In this document: piece after piece, positions 36,068 through 48,258 of the stretch
Position numbering within the stretch: position 1 is the stretch's first letter
Layout: the number at the start of each line of letters is the position of its first letter
From: Tanytarsus gracilentus
Taxonomy: Eukaryota > Arthropoda > Insecta > Diptera > Chironomidae
Direction: 5' to 3'
DNA length: 64,000 nt
Assembly: GCA_038502055.1 (NCBI GenBank)
Contig: JAXRKN010000045.1
Location: 828,501-892,500, forward strand
The notes under the pieces: model-generated
The model's input: only the letters and a program-made list of their open reading frames with translations
Told to the model about the DNA's origin: nothing
The model's database searches: none
Position numbers and translations under genes: made by a program

Positions 36068-36832
36068 TTACAGTCTTGCTGCTTTGAGTTGATAAGAGGC
36101 TGTGGTGGTTTGAGACGGTTCCATATTTCCATTGGGCTGAGAGTTTCCAGCTAGTAGCATTTGATCGATGATCTCAAAGGAACTCACAATCGTCGGCTTT
36201 GACTCTTTATTTTTTTTCATTATAATTTTTCCATTTCTGATAAACACAATTGGCATGCCAAGTTGCGATTTGACGCTCAAAACCTTGATGTGAAGAGCCC
36301 GATTGTAGTTTGTCAGCGCATGATTTAAGTAAATTTCACTCTTCAAGTTGTTTTTCTTATCGCATTCAAACTTTTCGCGCATCACTCTGACCTTTTCATC
36401 CTCATTGACAAACCAAACAATAACTAAAACTATTGGAAGCTTAGCGGTGCGAATAATCTTTTTGTACGCTTTATCAATTATATTCACGTTACATTTCACT
36501 CCACATTTCGTTAGCAGATCTATCACGAACATCTTCATATCCACATTTTTAATTTCATTTTCGCTGATGCCTTTTATTTCCATGCAGTTTCTTAAATTAA
36601 ATTGCTCTAATGCATTTAATCTCAAGTCCACGGAAAATAACTTTTCGCTCGATTTCATTACTGTCTCTTCCAATGCATGGACCCTGGCATTAATTGCATT
36701 TAAACCACTCTTTAATTCACTGATATCTGCTCCTATTAATTCGATGCTGCTTTGAGTCGTCACATTTTGATTGTAAATGTCCTCTAGTTTGATCGGTGAC
36801 ATTTTTCTCTTCGGTGTCCCTTTATTAGGCAT
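36068..36832 (-). CDS. non-LTR retrotransposon ORF1-like protein (Baculo_FP/L1-ORF1 type), no ORF2
   Basis: An intact single-exon frame of 254 aa from the ATG at 36832. The frame stays open upstream to an ATG at 36937, but that extension looks like untranslated leader. Order of parts: a basic N-terminus (MPNKGTPKRK), a heptad-rich coiled coil (about 28-80), an RNA-binding-like core beginning LRNCMEIKGISE (80-91) with KLPIVLVIVWFVNEDEKV, and a C-terminal module with EIYLNHALTNYNRAL (166-180) and PIVFIRNGKIIMKK (194-207). This order matches the FP25K-like C-terminal domain found in many insect non-LTR ORF1 proteins, which bind nucleic acid. No endonuclease or reverse transcriptase frame follows downstream. 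The leader carries AGCGCCCCTAGCGG, a style of motif seen in retrotransposon 5' ends. It may be an ORF1-only copy or a domesticated gene. Confidence 0.7.
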   Translation of the reverse strand: MPNKGTPKRKMSPIKLEDIYNQNVTTQSSIELIGADISELKSGLNAINARVHALEETVMKSSEKLFSVDLRLNALEQFNLRNCMEIKGISENEIKNVDMKMFVIDLLTKCGVKCNVNIIDKAYKKIIRTAKLPIVLVIVWFVNEDEKVRVMREKFECDKKNNLKSEIYLNHALTNYNRALHIKVLSVKSQLGMPIVFIRNGKIIMKKNKESKPTIVSSFEIIDQMLLAGNSQPNGNMEPSQTTTASYQLKAARL

Positions 36833-37157
36833 AATAAAAAAACTTAGATTCTCTCCGCTAGGGGCGCTGCTTTCAACCAGAAGTGAAGAATGGTGGAGTC
36901 TTGATGAGATAGCAATATAGAGGAAGTGCGTACCCAATAAATTTTTCGATACTTATTTTCAACTTTTAAGAACTTTCTCTCCTGAATTTACATTAATCTT
37001 CACGATACTAATCACCAGTTGACTCTTGACGACAATTTCCGTCGGTTTGTTGCTTTAATAATTCCACTTATCTACTCCTTTCGAATTATTTTATTTTTAC
37101 ACGCGTTTGACTGTTCAATTTTTTCTTTTTTTTTCACTTAAAAAATCAAAGCAACTC

Positions 37158-37209
37158 GAGAACACGATTAAGTACAATCAGTTAGCGTAAAAAATTTAAT
37201 CGTGTTCTC
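37158..37209. repeat. perfect 14-bp inverted repeat with 24-nt loop
   Basis: GAGAACACGATTAA (37158-37171) is the exact reverse complement of 37196-37209. It lies about 220-270 bp upstream of the ORF1-like gene's extended start. It is long enough to form a cruciform or a transcribed hairpin. Confidence 0.85.
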
Positions 37210-40200
37210 TTCCCTAAAATATACACTGGGCTATATCAAAATTACGTTAATGAAGTGGAAATAGTAAATTTTTCTCCAATTGCTTTCTAATTTACCTAAT
37301 TCAAAGCCAAAGCTAAGACCCAATAAATCGGAAAATGTGCGGAGTAGAGAGGTAAAATTGCTTTTGTGTTGAATTTATGGCAGCAATTTGGCAAAATTAT
37401 CGAATTAGTTGATTCAATATTTTGTGTGAGCATGAAGGCGTTCAGGACATTATTACTGAATTGCCTACAGCTTTCGGTCAAGCGGGGAAATTTAGATATA
37501 ATTTAATTTTAATTTTGGGGACTGCAAATTCAGTGACAATCGTGAATTAAATGTAAATACTGTGGAAATTAGGTAATTGGGTGATAACGATTGAGGTTGA
37601 TTAATGGAGCGTTGGGACGGAAAATATTTTAACGTATTTTATTTTGTGCTAATTTGCCTCAATTTTACTACAGAGACATTTTTTAAAATATGACAAAAAA
37701 TTTTCTCAATTGACTTAGCTTTTAATTAAATCGGAAAGAGATATTCATTTCTATCAATCAAACTCTATTTCATTCAAATTAATTCAATTAAAAAATATTC
37801 TAGAAAAAGTTTTCCGCACACAAAAACCATCACTGTTCATTTATTTTTCTCTCTGTTCAGCTTTTCAACTCAACTATAACAGAATAATTGTCTGACAACT
37901 TTTTAATTGTTCAATGCAATTAAAATGTTCATGTTGAAAATGGAGAAAAATATCATTAAATTCATTCGAAAAACTTATTTTGTGAGTGAATTGCAAAAAA
38001 AACTTTCAACGAGCTTAAAAATTTGTTTTCTCATCATGGGTTTCTAGAGAATCATTTGAAATATGATATAGTTTAAGTTTGGTGAAATTGAGATGCAATT
38101 TCTCTAATGAATCCAAGGATAATCTCAAAGTTTGAAGTTATTTAGTGAAATTTTAGAAAACAAAAATTAAAATGTCGGAAAAGGTAACACAAATACACTT
38201 TTGAAAGTTTTTAATCAAAATTTCAGAAAGCCTCTCATCTGAGCTTGGACAGTCATGATAAAAATCTTGTCACGTTCAAAAATATAATTACAACTTTTAA
38301 TCCACGAGGACTAAATTTTTATTCTCATAATCTCGATTCTTTTATTTTATCGAGCAAATTTTTACAGCTATAAACTCCTAAATTACAAATTTTTCTGACA
38401 TGACATTTTTCAACGCTGAAAATTTGAAACTTATACTTCTCATCTAGACAATAGACACATCATCGTGTTGCCTTGCGGAAAATTTTCTCTTTACTATTCA
38501 GAAGTAAAGGAAGTGGTGCAGGAAATATAAAATAAAACAACATGACGATGATGATACTTCATTCACATCCTCATTTCAATATCAATTTCCTTAGCAAAAA
38601 AAGAGAGAAAGCAAATTCAGAGCAAGTTTTGTGTCATAGATCGATGGATGATAGAACACGGTCGATACATCATTTGCCTTTGTGTATAAAGTTGTTTTAA
38701 AAAAGCTCGTTATTGATGAGGTGATAGAGCATGCTGAAATTTGAACTCTATCTATCCGATACAGAAACTCACAAAGAGCTAAGTGGAGGATGCTGCTGAG
38801 TTCCATTCAAATGATTGATATTTCAGCATAAAAAAACTTGATAAAGTCATAAATTTGCATAACGAATATTTATTTATCCTCTTTTACGAAGTGGAACAGA
38901 AATTAAAAATTGTCAAAAATTTCGATTTTTTTAATTTATTTTTATAAAACAAATTACAAAAAATATTAAATTTGTACAAAAAATTGTAGATTTTCCTCAC
39001 TTTCGCTCCACTTTCATCCATGTATCTCAATCTGCTCTGCTCTTCTTAACAAAAACACAAAAAAGTCAATTTGGTGAAGCTTAATTTTGATTGATCATCT
39101 CTGAAAAAATTTCTTCTTTCTTTTTCGCCTCTTGTGTTTTAAAATTAGATTTCGGTGCTGCTCGAGATGATGAGGAAAAGAGAGATAAAATGAGCTGAAA
39201 TTTGAGATGCTTCTGTTTATGTGAAGTGATAAATCAAGTCATTTGCGAATTTTCCTTTTCTAAATTTATTCTCATCTTCATCTTTTCTATGTGTGGGCCA
39301 TTTTCTTTGAGATAGATCTCATGGGTGTAATGATTAAGTATAATGATAGGTGTTTCGATGTAAAAAATGAATTTAAAAATAACCTTGGGAGAAAGTTACT
39401 TTTCAGTGAATAAATTTTTTTCTTACCTTCAAAAATGTCAATTCCTCACCGTCATAAGTGCAATGAAAGATCAATAATAGCTCACAATATAGACCATATA
39501 CTGACCAAATAATGATCAGCCATTCGAGAGAAGAGATGACTAGACACAAAATCTATTATTTTGCTTACGTTGTTTTGGGGAGGGAGAAAAAATGATGTTA
39601 ATAAAAAGAAGACTAAAGAGCATTTCTCACGTGCTCATGAGTAGAGAATAATTTAATGAGTTTCCCATTCCTTACTGTCCACCTTCCAATTTCCTTTCTC
39701 ACAATTACCTGTCGCATCACCCACCCTCCAATTTCTCCACATTGTCGTCATCTCAAGAAGATTGAAATTGCTGAGTGAAGCATTAAAGCTAATTTATATT
39801 CAATGGCAGACCCATAAAGTCACTGAGCATGCTGAACATGAAATAAATTGGATTTGAGGCTCGACGGAAGCGCTAGCACATACACACAGGTTTAATTAGG
39901 TTAAGATCCTTAATGACTTTTAATTAATTTGCTTAAAACTTCTTCGAGAAATATTTCGATTAAAACTTCTCTGGGTACTTTAGGAAATTATTATAATTAG
40001 ATTTGAATCGCGTGGATGGCATGATTTAGGAAAATTAGTCGAATTAAATTGTTGAAAAGTTTTAAAATGTCAAGAGTGAAAAAAATGCTATGAAATTTAA
40101 TCAAAAGCTTAACGTCTACTGAAACCACTGAGATTCTAAAAATAACTCTCATTAAAATAACCACTCTTCAGATTGAAATTCTTTAGAATATTACAAAAAA

Positions 40201-43200
40201 TGTCTCATTATAAAAACATTTTTTTTCTCTCCTTTCAATCACACACTTGAAATAATTTTTTTAATGATTCAGTTTTTAAATTACTGCGATGCCACCATCA
40301 GCGAATCGTCCTTCCTCACAACGGAAAAGAATAAAATGTAAAAAAGAAGTACTCCAAGCTAAAGGAAGCAATTTGAAATGATTACGCATTTAAATACATT
40401 AAACATCCATTAAGTGTATGAATTGAGGCAGAGCAATAAAAGTCATTTTGAGATGATGAGAAATAAAAATAAAAGAGAGAAGAAAATTCACTCGAGCGAG
40501 GCAAACTGAAGTCACTTTGTAAAGTTGTTCTCTTTTTAAATTGCTCTCAAAATGTGAGCTTTTTGTCCGGGAAAGAGAGGAATTTAAAATCTCAAGAATG
40601 ATGACTCATCAATTGTTTCCCATAATTATTTAGTTCTTGTTCTTGAATTAGTCTAATGATCGTGATTTTGCGCTTGAATTACTTTAAACTGTTGATTTAT
40701 TTACTTAAACGTTTATTTAAACGTTATAGGAAAAAAAATTGTCTGTCCAGAGCAATTGTAAACTAAATAATTTTTTTATCATACAGGGACTTGCTCACCC
40801 ATCCTTCAGAAATTCCCTGTTGGTGGTAGTCGGGGAAATTAACCAAAATAAGATGATTTTAAATTTTTCCTAATTTTTTTAAAAAAATTATAAGAATTTT
40901 ATTAAAAATATGTTTAACTTTTTAAAAATAATAATTTTATTTTGAACCCCTTGCAATCATCAAAGTTATAGAATTTAATGGTGCGGCTTTGTTTATTCAC
41001 ACACACAGTATTGTTGCTGATTATAATGATGAATAACACCAAGTGGGAAAATTGAAATTGATCAAATTACAATATTAGCGATAAATTTTGACTAAATGTG
41101 TGATAATTTAAGATGACATCGATAATAAAGGCACAATAAATCCAGTCATGCGAAAAGTGATTTATTGAAATTCTTATTTAAAAGGTCGTTTGCTAAACTT
41201 ATTATAAATTTTATGGAAATTTTTTTTGATAAATTTCTACTTCTCCAAAACTTTCCTGCCGGTTTATAAAAATCCTCGATTAATCAATCTTAATAAAATA
41301 ATTTTTGTTCGCATTGTTTTTCAAAAGCTCCCCCTTCATTGATGATTTATGCGAGATAGAGCTTATCAAATTCACCATATGCGACATAAATTGTTTCGAA
41401 TATATTTTTGTTTCGGTGTTTTTTGCACGGTAGTCGTTGATACTTTTTACCGGGGACGTCAGCCAGCGAAAGAGGAAAAAAGTTTTGACGTTGAAAAATT
41501 TGCTTTCGTGTTCATGTGGCTCAATTGTCGTGTGTGTGTGTGTGTGTGTTTGAATAATTGACATGGAATATTTTTTTGTTCACCCACGAAACTCTTTTTT
41601 TGCTAGTTGTTCGAGCTGATGGCGGTTAGTTGTTCGAAAATTGACAAACTTGCCATGTGCGGTTGATGTTGGACGGTGATTTTAACTTTTTTGTGTCAGA
41701 GAGAAATAATTTATGGGGAAAAGGTTGTCGTGCTTAATTACTTGGAAAGCTATTGAATGTGTGATTGCAAATGAATTTTTTAAAAAACATTTCAACTTTC
41801 AATATATCAAAGTAGAGTTTTTCAAACATATTAGTTTTAGTAAAATTTTAATTTTACATTTCTCTTTTAAATAACCACGAAACCACCACACAATCCAATT
41901 ACCTACTCACCACCATTTTTTTCATCCCTCGATAAATTTCTTCATTCAATTTTCAACATCATCACCATCATCACATCTCACAAGAGTGAAATAATAAGAC
42001 ATTAAACATCATCAAATGTATGCGAGGCTTCTCGTATTTTTATTCGCCCACACGACAGTGCGCACACAAATTTCTCAGCTCATATATCATTTTTACAACT
42101 TTCTTAAGCGTTATTGATATTCGTTGTAGCGTATTTTAATATTTTTATTCATCCACCTCTCATCTCGTCATAAATTAAAGTAAAAATATCTCTTTTGAGT
42201 GCAATTTTTTGCTATAAATATTCTTAATAGCCCTTCAATGGTAATTTTCCATGGCATTCTTCAAGCTTTGGCATTGGGCACATGATGTGAATATTGAAAA
42301 TGCTAATTTGATTAATATTTCAGCATTTTGCTTGCGAATATGAAACCATCGGAAGACGGAGATAAGCGTAAACATGAAAAATTGCACAACTTTTTGATTT
42401 ATTAAGTGAGTTTTATGCATTTCATGAATTTCTCATGCATAAATTTTATTTCATCTCAAACTCGTTGAACTTTCTTAACTTTGCAAAAAGAATGCGAGTT
42501 ATCAAAGCATTTCCACCATTATGATTTTATAAAGTTTAAATTTTGTGTGAAGAACTTTTATATTCTTGACAAATTTTTATATATAAAAATTGTGTAATAC
42601 GAAATTTATAAAAATAAATTTTTTATAGCTTATTTTATAACTTTTTGGTAAATTTATTACATTATTAATTTATTTTCGACTTGATTGAATACATCTTGAT
42701 ACATGATTAATTTTCAGACATTTTCTTTAAAAAACTTCTATATTTTTCAGTCAATTTCATTATTAACTGACCTTTAGCAAATAAAAGCATAAAGCAAAAC
42801 ATCCTTTTTTATTAACCCCTATGGCAATTCATACTCATATCCCATCTTTGGATGAAAATTTTCTTTTTCCTCCAGTAGACAAACTAAAAATGATGATGAT
42901 ATTTACCTTTTTCTGATTCATGAAGGGAAAAACTTTCTTTATTTGCTCGACTCAATTTCACTTCTTTCGAATGAGAGAGGAGGAAAAAGTTATGAAGAGC
43001 AGGAAGTTTGAAAGCAATGAAAGTAACAGGAAATTTATAAACTATGAGAGCATACAAAAGAGTAGAAGCGAAAGAGCAAATTTATAAATGTTTGAAAGTA
43101 CATCCAAGAGGATAAATATGAATAAAGTTGGAGATTGAGAATAAAGAAGCGAAGGAAAAATCAATGTTTAAGGAAGTCGTTTGGAAATTGAACTTTTCTA

Positions 43201-46200
43201 TTGTTTACGACTGTTGTTGAAAGATTCAAAACAAATAAAAATTTCATTTAAAGGAAGGATTCGTTTTTTTTGAACAAAATTTTAAAATTTATTTTCCCTT
43301 ACTTTTGTACAAATGTCTAAAACTTTAAAATTAAATATGCAAAAATTTATTTCTCTGCGCCAGATCCCAAAAAACTCATCTCATTATGTTACGTCCATCA
43401 ATAAAAACCATCATGGCAAACCTCCACAATATCCTCAAAATGTGGGAGGAAAATTTTTATTCAATGTCGACAAGAAAGGAAAAAATTTCGCATTTTTATG
43501 CAAATTTGTATTTTCCACACACAAAAGGCATTCAGAATCTCGGTGAGTGCTGGAGACAAAAAAGAGGAGATATTTTTCTTGGTGTGTGATGCCAGCACAT
43601 TGCTTCAGCACCCCGCCGTGAAAATTATTAATATTTTCATTTTCATTCATTATACTTTTATCATATTTATTTAATACTTTTTTCTTCTCTCTTTCTTTCT
43701 CATCGCTTTTCTGTGAGTTTCACGGAATGAAAAATGAATGAAAAAGCATTCATAAAGTCAATATTATTAAAGTATTCCTCCTCGGATTCATCAACGTTAA
43801 AAGAGGATTATGAATTGAAAATGTGTTTGAATTAAAGAGATTTTCTTGTTTCAAAGCCATCAACTGGCAGCGCGCAAATGAAAATCGATGTTGAAAGTGA
43901 TAAATTGAAGTCGAGTGAAAATTTGTTTCGAAAGGAAATTTTCCACTTTTTTGAGAAAGCACAAAAGAGGATTATAAGAGGTGGGAAAGAGGAGTAAAGT
44001 AATATAAATTGAAAGGAAATTAAATTTGAATAGTAAAAAATCGATAAAAGCCTCTTTTAAGTTAATTTTAATTTTATACAAAGTGAAAATTTCCAGGCTT
44101 GAAAACTTCAAAAAGGTCTCGGACGAATGAAAATTCCTAATATACCTAACTCTCTAAAAATGTAATCTAACAGAATTCCAAGAAGGACTTAGAAAGTTCC
44201 ACAAACAGAGACTGAATAAAGTCTGGTTTCATAGCGTAAAGCAACAAAATTTTGACTTTTAACAATCCATAATTACTCAAATCAAAAAATGATTTGATTT
44301 CTAAAGTAGTCGCAACTTAGTCATTATTCATGCCAAGTTTCAGCGTGACCATCAACTTTTGAACCACGTATTTCTCTCACACAACAATACAACTGTCGAA
44401 AATACTAAAGGGCATCCATTAACAAGAGAAAAAATATTGTACACAACAATAAGGTTAAAAAGGGAAAATTTTCATCGGAAAATTATGAAAAATTGAGTTA
44501 TCTTCTTTTCTATCTCTCATTTCAAAACATTAACGCCGGATTTCCTTCGTTTTAGCTGCGTCCTTTTGACTTTTCATTTCTTCTTGTTATTTTTCCTTGA
44601 TGAACTCTTTCACACAATTTTTCTTTTTTTTTCGCACAAAAGCTATTCAAGAGAGGAAAATTCATTTTTCTTTCGACCTTCAATCACTCGCAAAAAAAGA
44701 GGGAAATTCCCAAGCTTTTGAGTGTGTGCGTGCAGAGGTGCTGATGATGGTGATTGTGATGGTTATTTGTTGCGGATGGGTCAATTTGAGAAATTGAGAA
44801 AAGACACGAACAAGAAATTCATTCATCAAAATGCGATGATACGCCGAAAAAAGTATTACGATTCTGACAGTTGTACTCAAGAATTTTCTGAGTCCAATTT
44901 TACAGCTCAACGATTTTTCCCTCCCTATTGTAGACTTCAGTTTGCTCATTTCAGTACATTGATGTTAAATAATATTGTGAAGGAGGTTTAGCTGTAAAAA
45001 ATCGAGAATGACGACGAAGTAAAAGGTAAAATCATGAGTGGGCGTGAGAATGCTTAAAATTGATGGTGAAGTTTTTTGTTTTATATTTTAAACAATCCAT
45101 AACGTTATTTCATTAAAAAATAATTTTATGAAAATTTCTTAAAACAAAAAAATGACCAGATATCTACTCAATCCACACACCATGTTTCGCTTTCTGAAAA
45201 ATTGATGTTTGTTTTTCACTAAGTAATCACGAGTCCTTCACTTTTTTAACGAAGACTTTATACATAAATCGAGTTTTTTCTGACTCTGTTGCTCGACTAC
45301 TGAAAATTTAATTTTTTTCTTCTTTCATCCCTCAATGATTCTGGAGCTAAACTTAATTTTCAACATCTGTATATTATCTTCATTTCTGTTCGAGTTTTTT
45401 TTACGAAAAGGGCATCGGTAATAGGTTTTTTCAAACGAAACAATTTTGTGTGTGTTTTCGGGAGTAAAACGAAATTAAAATGAAAATTTCTGTTGTGTTT
45501 GGAATGTCGAGCGGAAAAACCTTTTTGTGTCTCTTTTTAATGGAACATTAAATTTTGTTGCTCAATGTTGTTTAGGAGAGTGGATATGGAAAATTGGAGA
45601 GTTCATATAGGAGGAAAAAAAATAAACGCTACGTATTTTTCTGATTTGGGTTTGTTAAAAAAGCTGTTTGGAAAAATTTGGAGTTTGAAAAGCGTTGGAC
45701 GAAAAATTTAAAATTTTATTTCTTTCGTTGGCTCTACTCTCCACCTAAAAATCAATGACTTAAATCTCATTTGAATCTCAAATTTCTAAACAACATAAAA
45801 GTGCACTTGAGATAGCAAACCTTAGATCGTATGAAATTTCATGTACGAACTCATCAAAATCAATGATTCACCTTTTATGCACCAATGACTGCAGTCGAAG
45901 TCTCTAACCTACAATATCGGATCATTTTTCTGAGGGGGAAGATATGTGAAACCGAAAACTATTCTGCTATAAGGCACTATAAAGTAAAGAAGCTTCATAT
46001 AATAATAATGTAGATGCAGTATGAGAGGTCAGAAAATGGCAGACATTGATGCAAATTGCTTTGATAAGAAACACACAAAAAAGGTCAAGGATCGTTTCCA
46101 CTGCTATTGCTTTCTAATGCTTCACTTTGCATACATTGTTATCGTATAAATGTAGATGTGAGAGGGAGAAAACTAGACAGAATAGACTGCACACGAGTGG

Positions 46201-47489
46201 AATGCAAATTGATGGCACGAACCTTTAAGACTTGCACAGCAAAATTTATGTTCGCCCGTAAAGATTTTTTCTTTTTATTTCTATTTTGTTTGGAACTGAA
46301 AAATCAAGTATAAAAGTAGAATTTAAGAAGTTTTTTGAGAAAAAAAGATTTATGTGCGGGGATGCTATGACAACTTGTTGGACGTCAAGGTGAATTTCAA
46401 TCTTGTGAAAAAATTTCTGTCTACTCATTTCAGGAATTTTTGAGTGGTAGCTCGAGCGGAAAAAGAGTGTGAGAACGAAAATAACTTTAAAAAACATTTA
46501 TATGCATGAAATAAAGTTTCGAGGAAAAATTTATGTGTAATGACCCAATCTATTGGTTTTAATTTTTAAACTTTTAACAACATTTTAAAAAAAAATTTTA
46601 AATTTGTTTGTCAAAAAATGTTTGTTTCCATTTTGAAATTAAATTATTTTTCCTTTTAATACTTTCCAGAAGACCAGAACTCATATTTTTTTATTTTACT
46701 TACCCCATTCCTTAAAAATAATGTAACGAGAAGTAATAAATTCTCGAGAAATCGGAAAATTTGTTGTTTGTTTACATTACGTTTAGTTTCGGGAAATGTT
46801 GAATGAATACAACTTACAAGAATGAAACTGTTTTAAAAGGGAACATTTTCCTTACATGTAAGGAATCCTATTTTGAATGACAGAGAAAGCAAAGAAGATT
46901 TTCAATATTGTATAAGGGCTTTTAAGAACCACTTTCAGACCAAAAATGTTAGGGTGTCGTTTATCGAATTAATTTCATTGATTGATCAGATAAAATTCTT
47001 GTGCTCCCACATGCTGTGTTTATTTCAAAAACAAAAACACGAAACATAAGCTCTAACTGACAGCGTTGAAAAAAAATTAATGGCAATTTAGTTTCTGTTC
47101 AACTATACTCGAGCGTGAAATTTAAAATAGTTGAAATTCAAAGTATGCAGAAAGAGGAAGGAAGTCTTATTGAGGGGGGATTTACAATACTTTAAGCCAT
47201 CAAGAAGAGAAAGGTCAACGTATTATGTAGAGATGGGAGATTTACCCGATGATTATTTCGATAAAATTTTACACATGTTTGCAATCCTCGTATTCAAAAC
47301 TAATCCAAAGTAATCTTATAAAAGGGATACAACGCAGTAGAAATTCAATTACTAAGATAGTTTTATAGACGCAAGATTGTAGTGAGAGTGGTTGTGTAAA
47401 ATGACTCAGAAATGTTAGTAAAACAAGATGGGTCTGCAAACGGCGTTGCCATTTCCAATAGCTCCGCATAGATTAGTACCCTACTCCGT
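37210..47489. other. long non-coding stretch
   Basis: Ten kilobases with no defensible gene. Open frames are short and compositionally biased. A (GT)10 microsatellite is at 41530-41549. No TIR pair or tandem array was noticed. Confidence 0.5.
41530..41549. repeat. (GT)10 microsatellite
   Basis: Uninterrupted GT dinucleotide run. Confidence 0.9.
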
Positions 47490-47870
47490 TGCAATGGGCA
47501 TTAGTGGCACTCTTGGTTAATCATGATGGACATTCCTCAAAAATCGTCAGTGTCAATCGATTCCTGATGTAATGACGAGTTCAACGACATACATGAAGCC
47601 AAAGTTCTGAAAAATGGACATTAGTGGCACTCCTGGCCGACCATGATCGACATTCCTCAAAAATCTTCAATGTCACTCGATTCCCGATGCAATCACGAGT
47701 TCAACGACATACATGAAGCCATAGTTCTAAAAAATGGACATTAGTGGCACTCCTGGCCGGCCATGATGGACATTCCTCAAAAATCATCAGTTCCATTCGA
47801 TTCCTGGTCAAATTACGAGTTCAACGATACCCATGAAGGCATATAAGAGAAAATTTGTATGAAAAAGGAC
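47490..47870. repeat. second tandem array of the 120-bp repeat family
   Basis: Three units with starts at about 47496, 47616 and 47736 (period 120) plus a partial fourth. They share CATTCCTCAAAAATC, ACGAGTTCAACGA, ATGAAGCC and the exit segment ATAAGAGAAAATTTGTATGA with the array at 18.6-19.1 kb. They lack the TTTGGCTGTCCG part of that unit, which shifts and closes the frame. The array is therefore a diverged copy of the same core repeat. Confidence 0.8.
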
Positions 47871-48258
47871 ATTTTTGCACCCACGGACGGTCCTTGGAGG
47901 GTCGTACCTCAAAAGAAAATACTTCTTGCACAACTAGAACCAAAACCCGATCTTTAGCCACAAACCCGAATCAAATCCGACCAGCCGTTCTTGAGATATG
48001 GCGTTCACTAAGATCGTGAGAAAGTAAGAAAGTAAGAAAGTGAGAAAGTAAGAAAGTGAGAAAGTAAGATGACTTAAATGGCTCTAACTCCTCATAGGAG
48101 CAACCGATTTCAAATCTGTTTTCGCCAGTTTGTAGGGTTTGACTAGGCCTATCATTTGAGTGTATGTTTTGGTATTGCAAAATGTAATGTCTTGGCACTA
48201 GGGGTCGAAAACAGGTTTTGGAAAAATCCAAAATTAATATATAGCGGAGCTATAATAT
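47871..48258. repeat. tail of the second repeat cluster, with minisatellite and terminal hairpin
   Basis: This segment is less AT-rich than its flanks. It contains a minisatellite of GAAAGTAA/GAAAGTGA units (48016-48069), then a block of ordinary complexity, and ends in the short hairpin TATAGCGGAGCTATA (within 48239-48256). The layout parallels the 18.5-kb element (tandem core, unique part, microsatellite, hairpin), but the tail sequence differs. A minus-strand frame of 86 codons crosses it and is probably incidental. Confidence 0.5.
48016..48069. repeat. (GAAAGTAA/GAAAGTGA)n minisatellite
   Basis: About six 8-bp GAAAGTRA units run in tandem. Confidence 0.85.

Noticed and set aside
36348..36755. 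135-codon plus-strand frame
   Set aside because: Antisense shadow of the ORF1-like gene; Ser/Phe/Ile-rich with no domain.
36900..36915. Possible target-site duplication partner for the ORF1-like copy (ATGAGAT also near 35766)
   Set aside because: Only seven bases match and the left copy is not adjacent to the poly(T) run.
47971..48231. 86-codon minus-strand frame
   Set aside because: Lies in the repeat tail and its middle is the translated minisatellite (LTFLLSHF).
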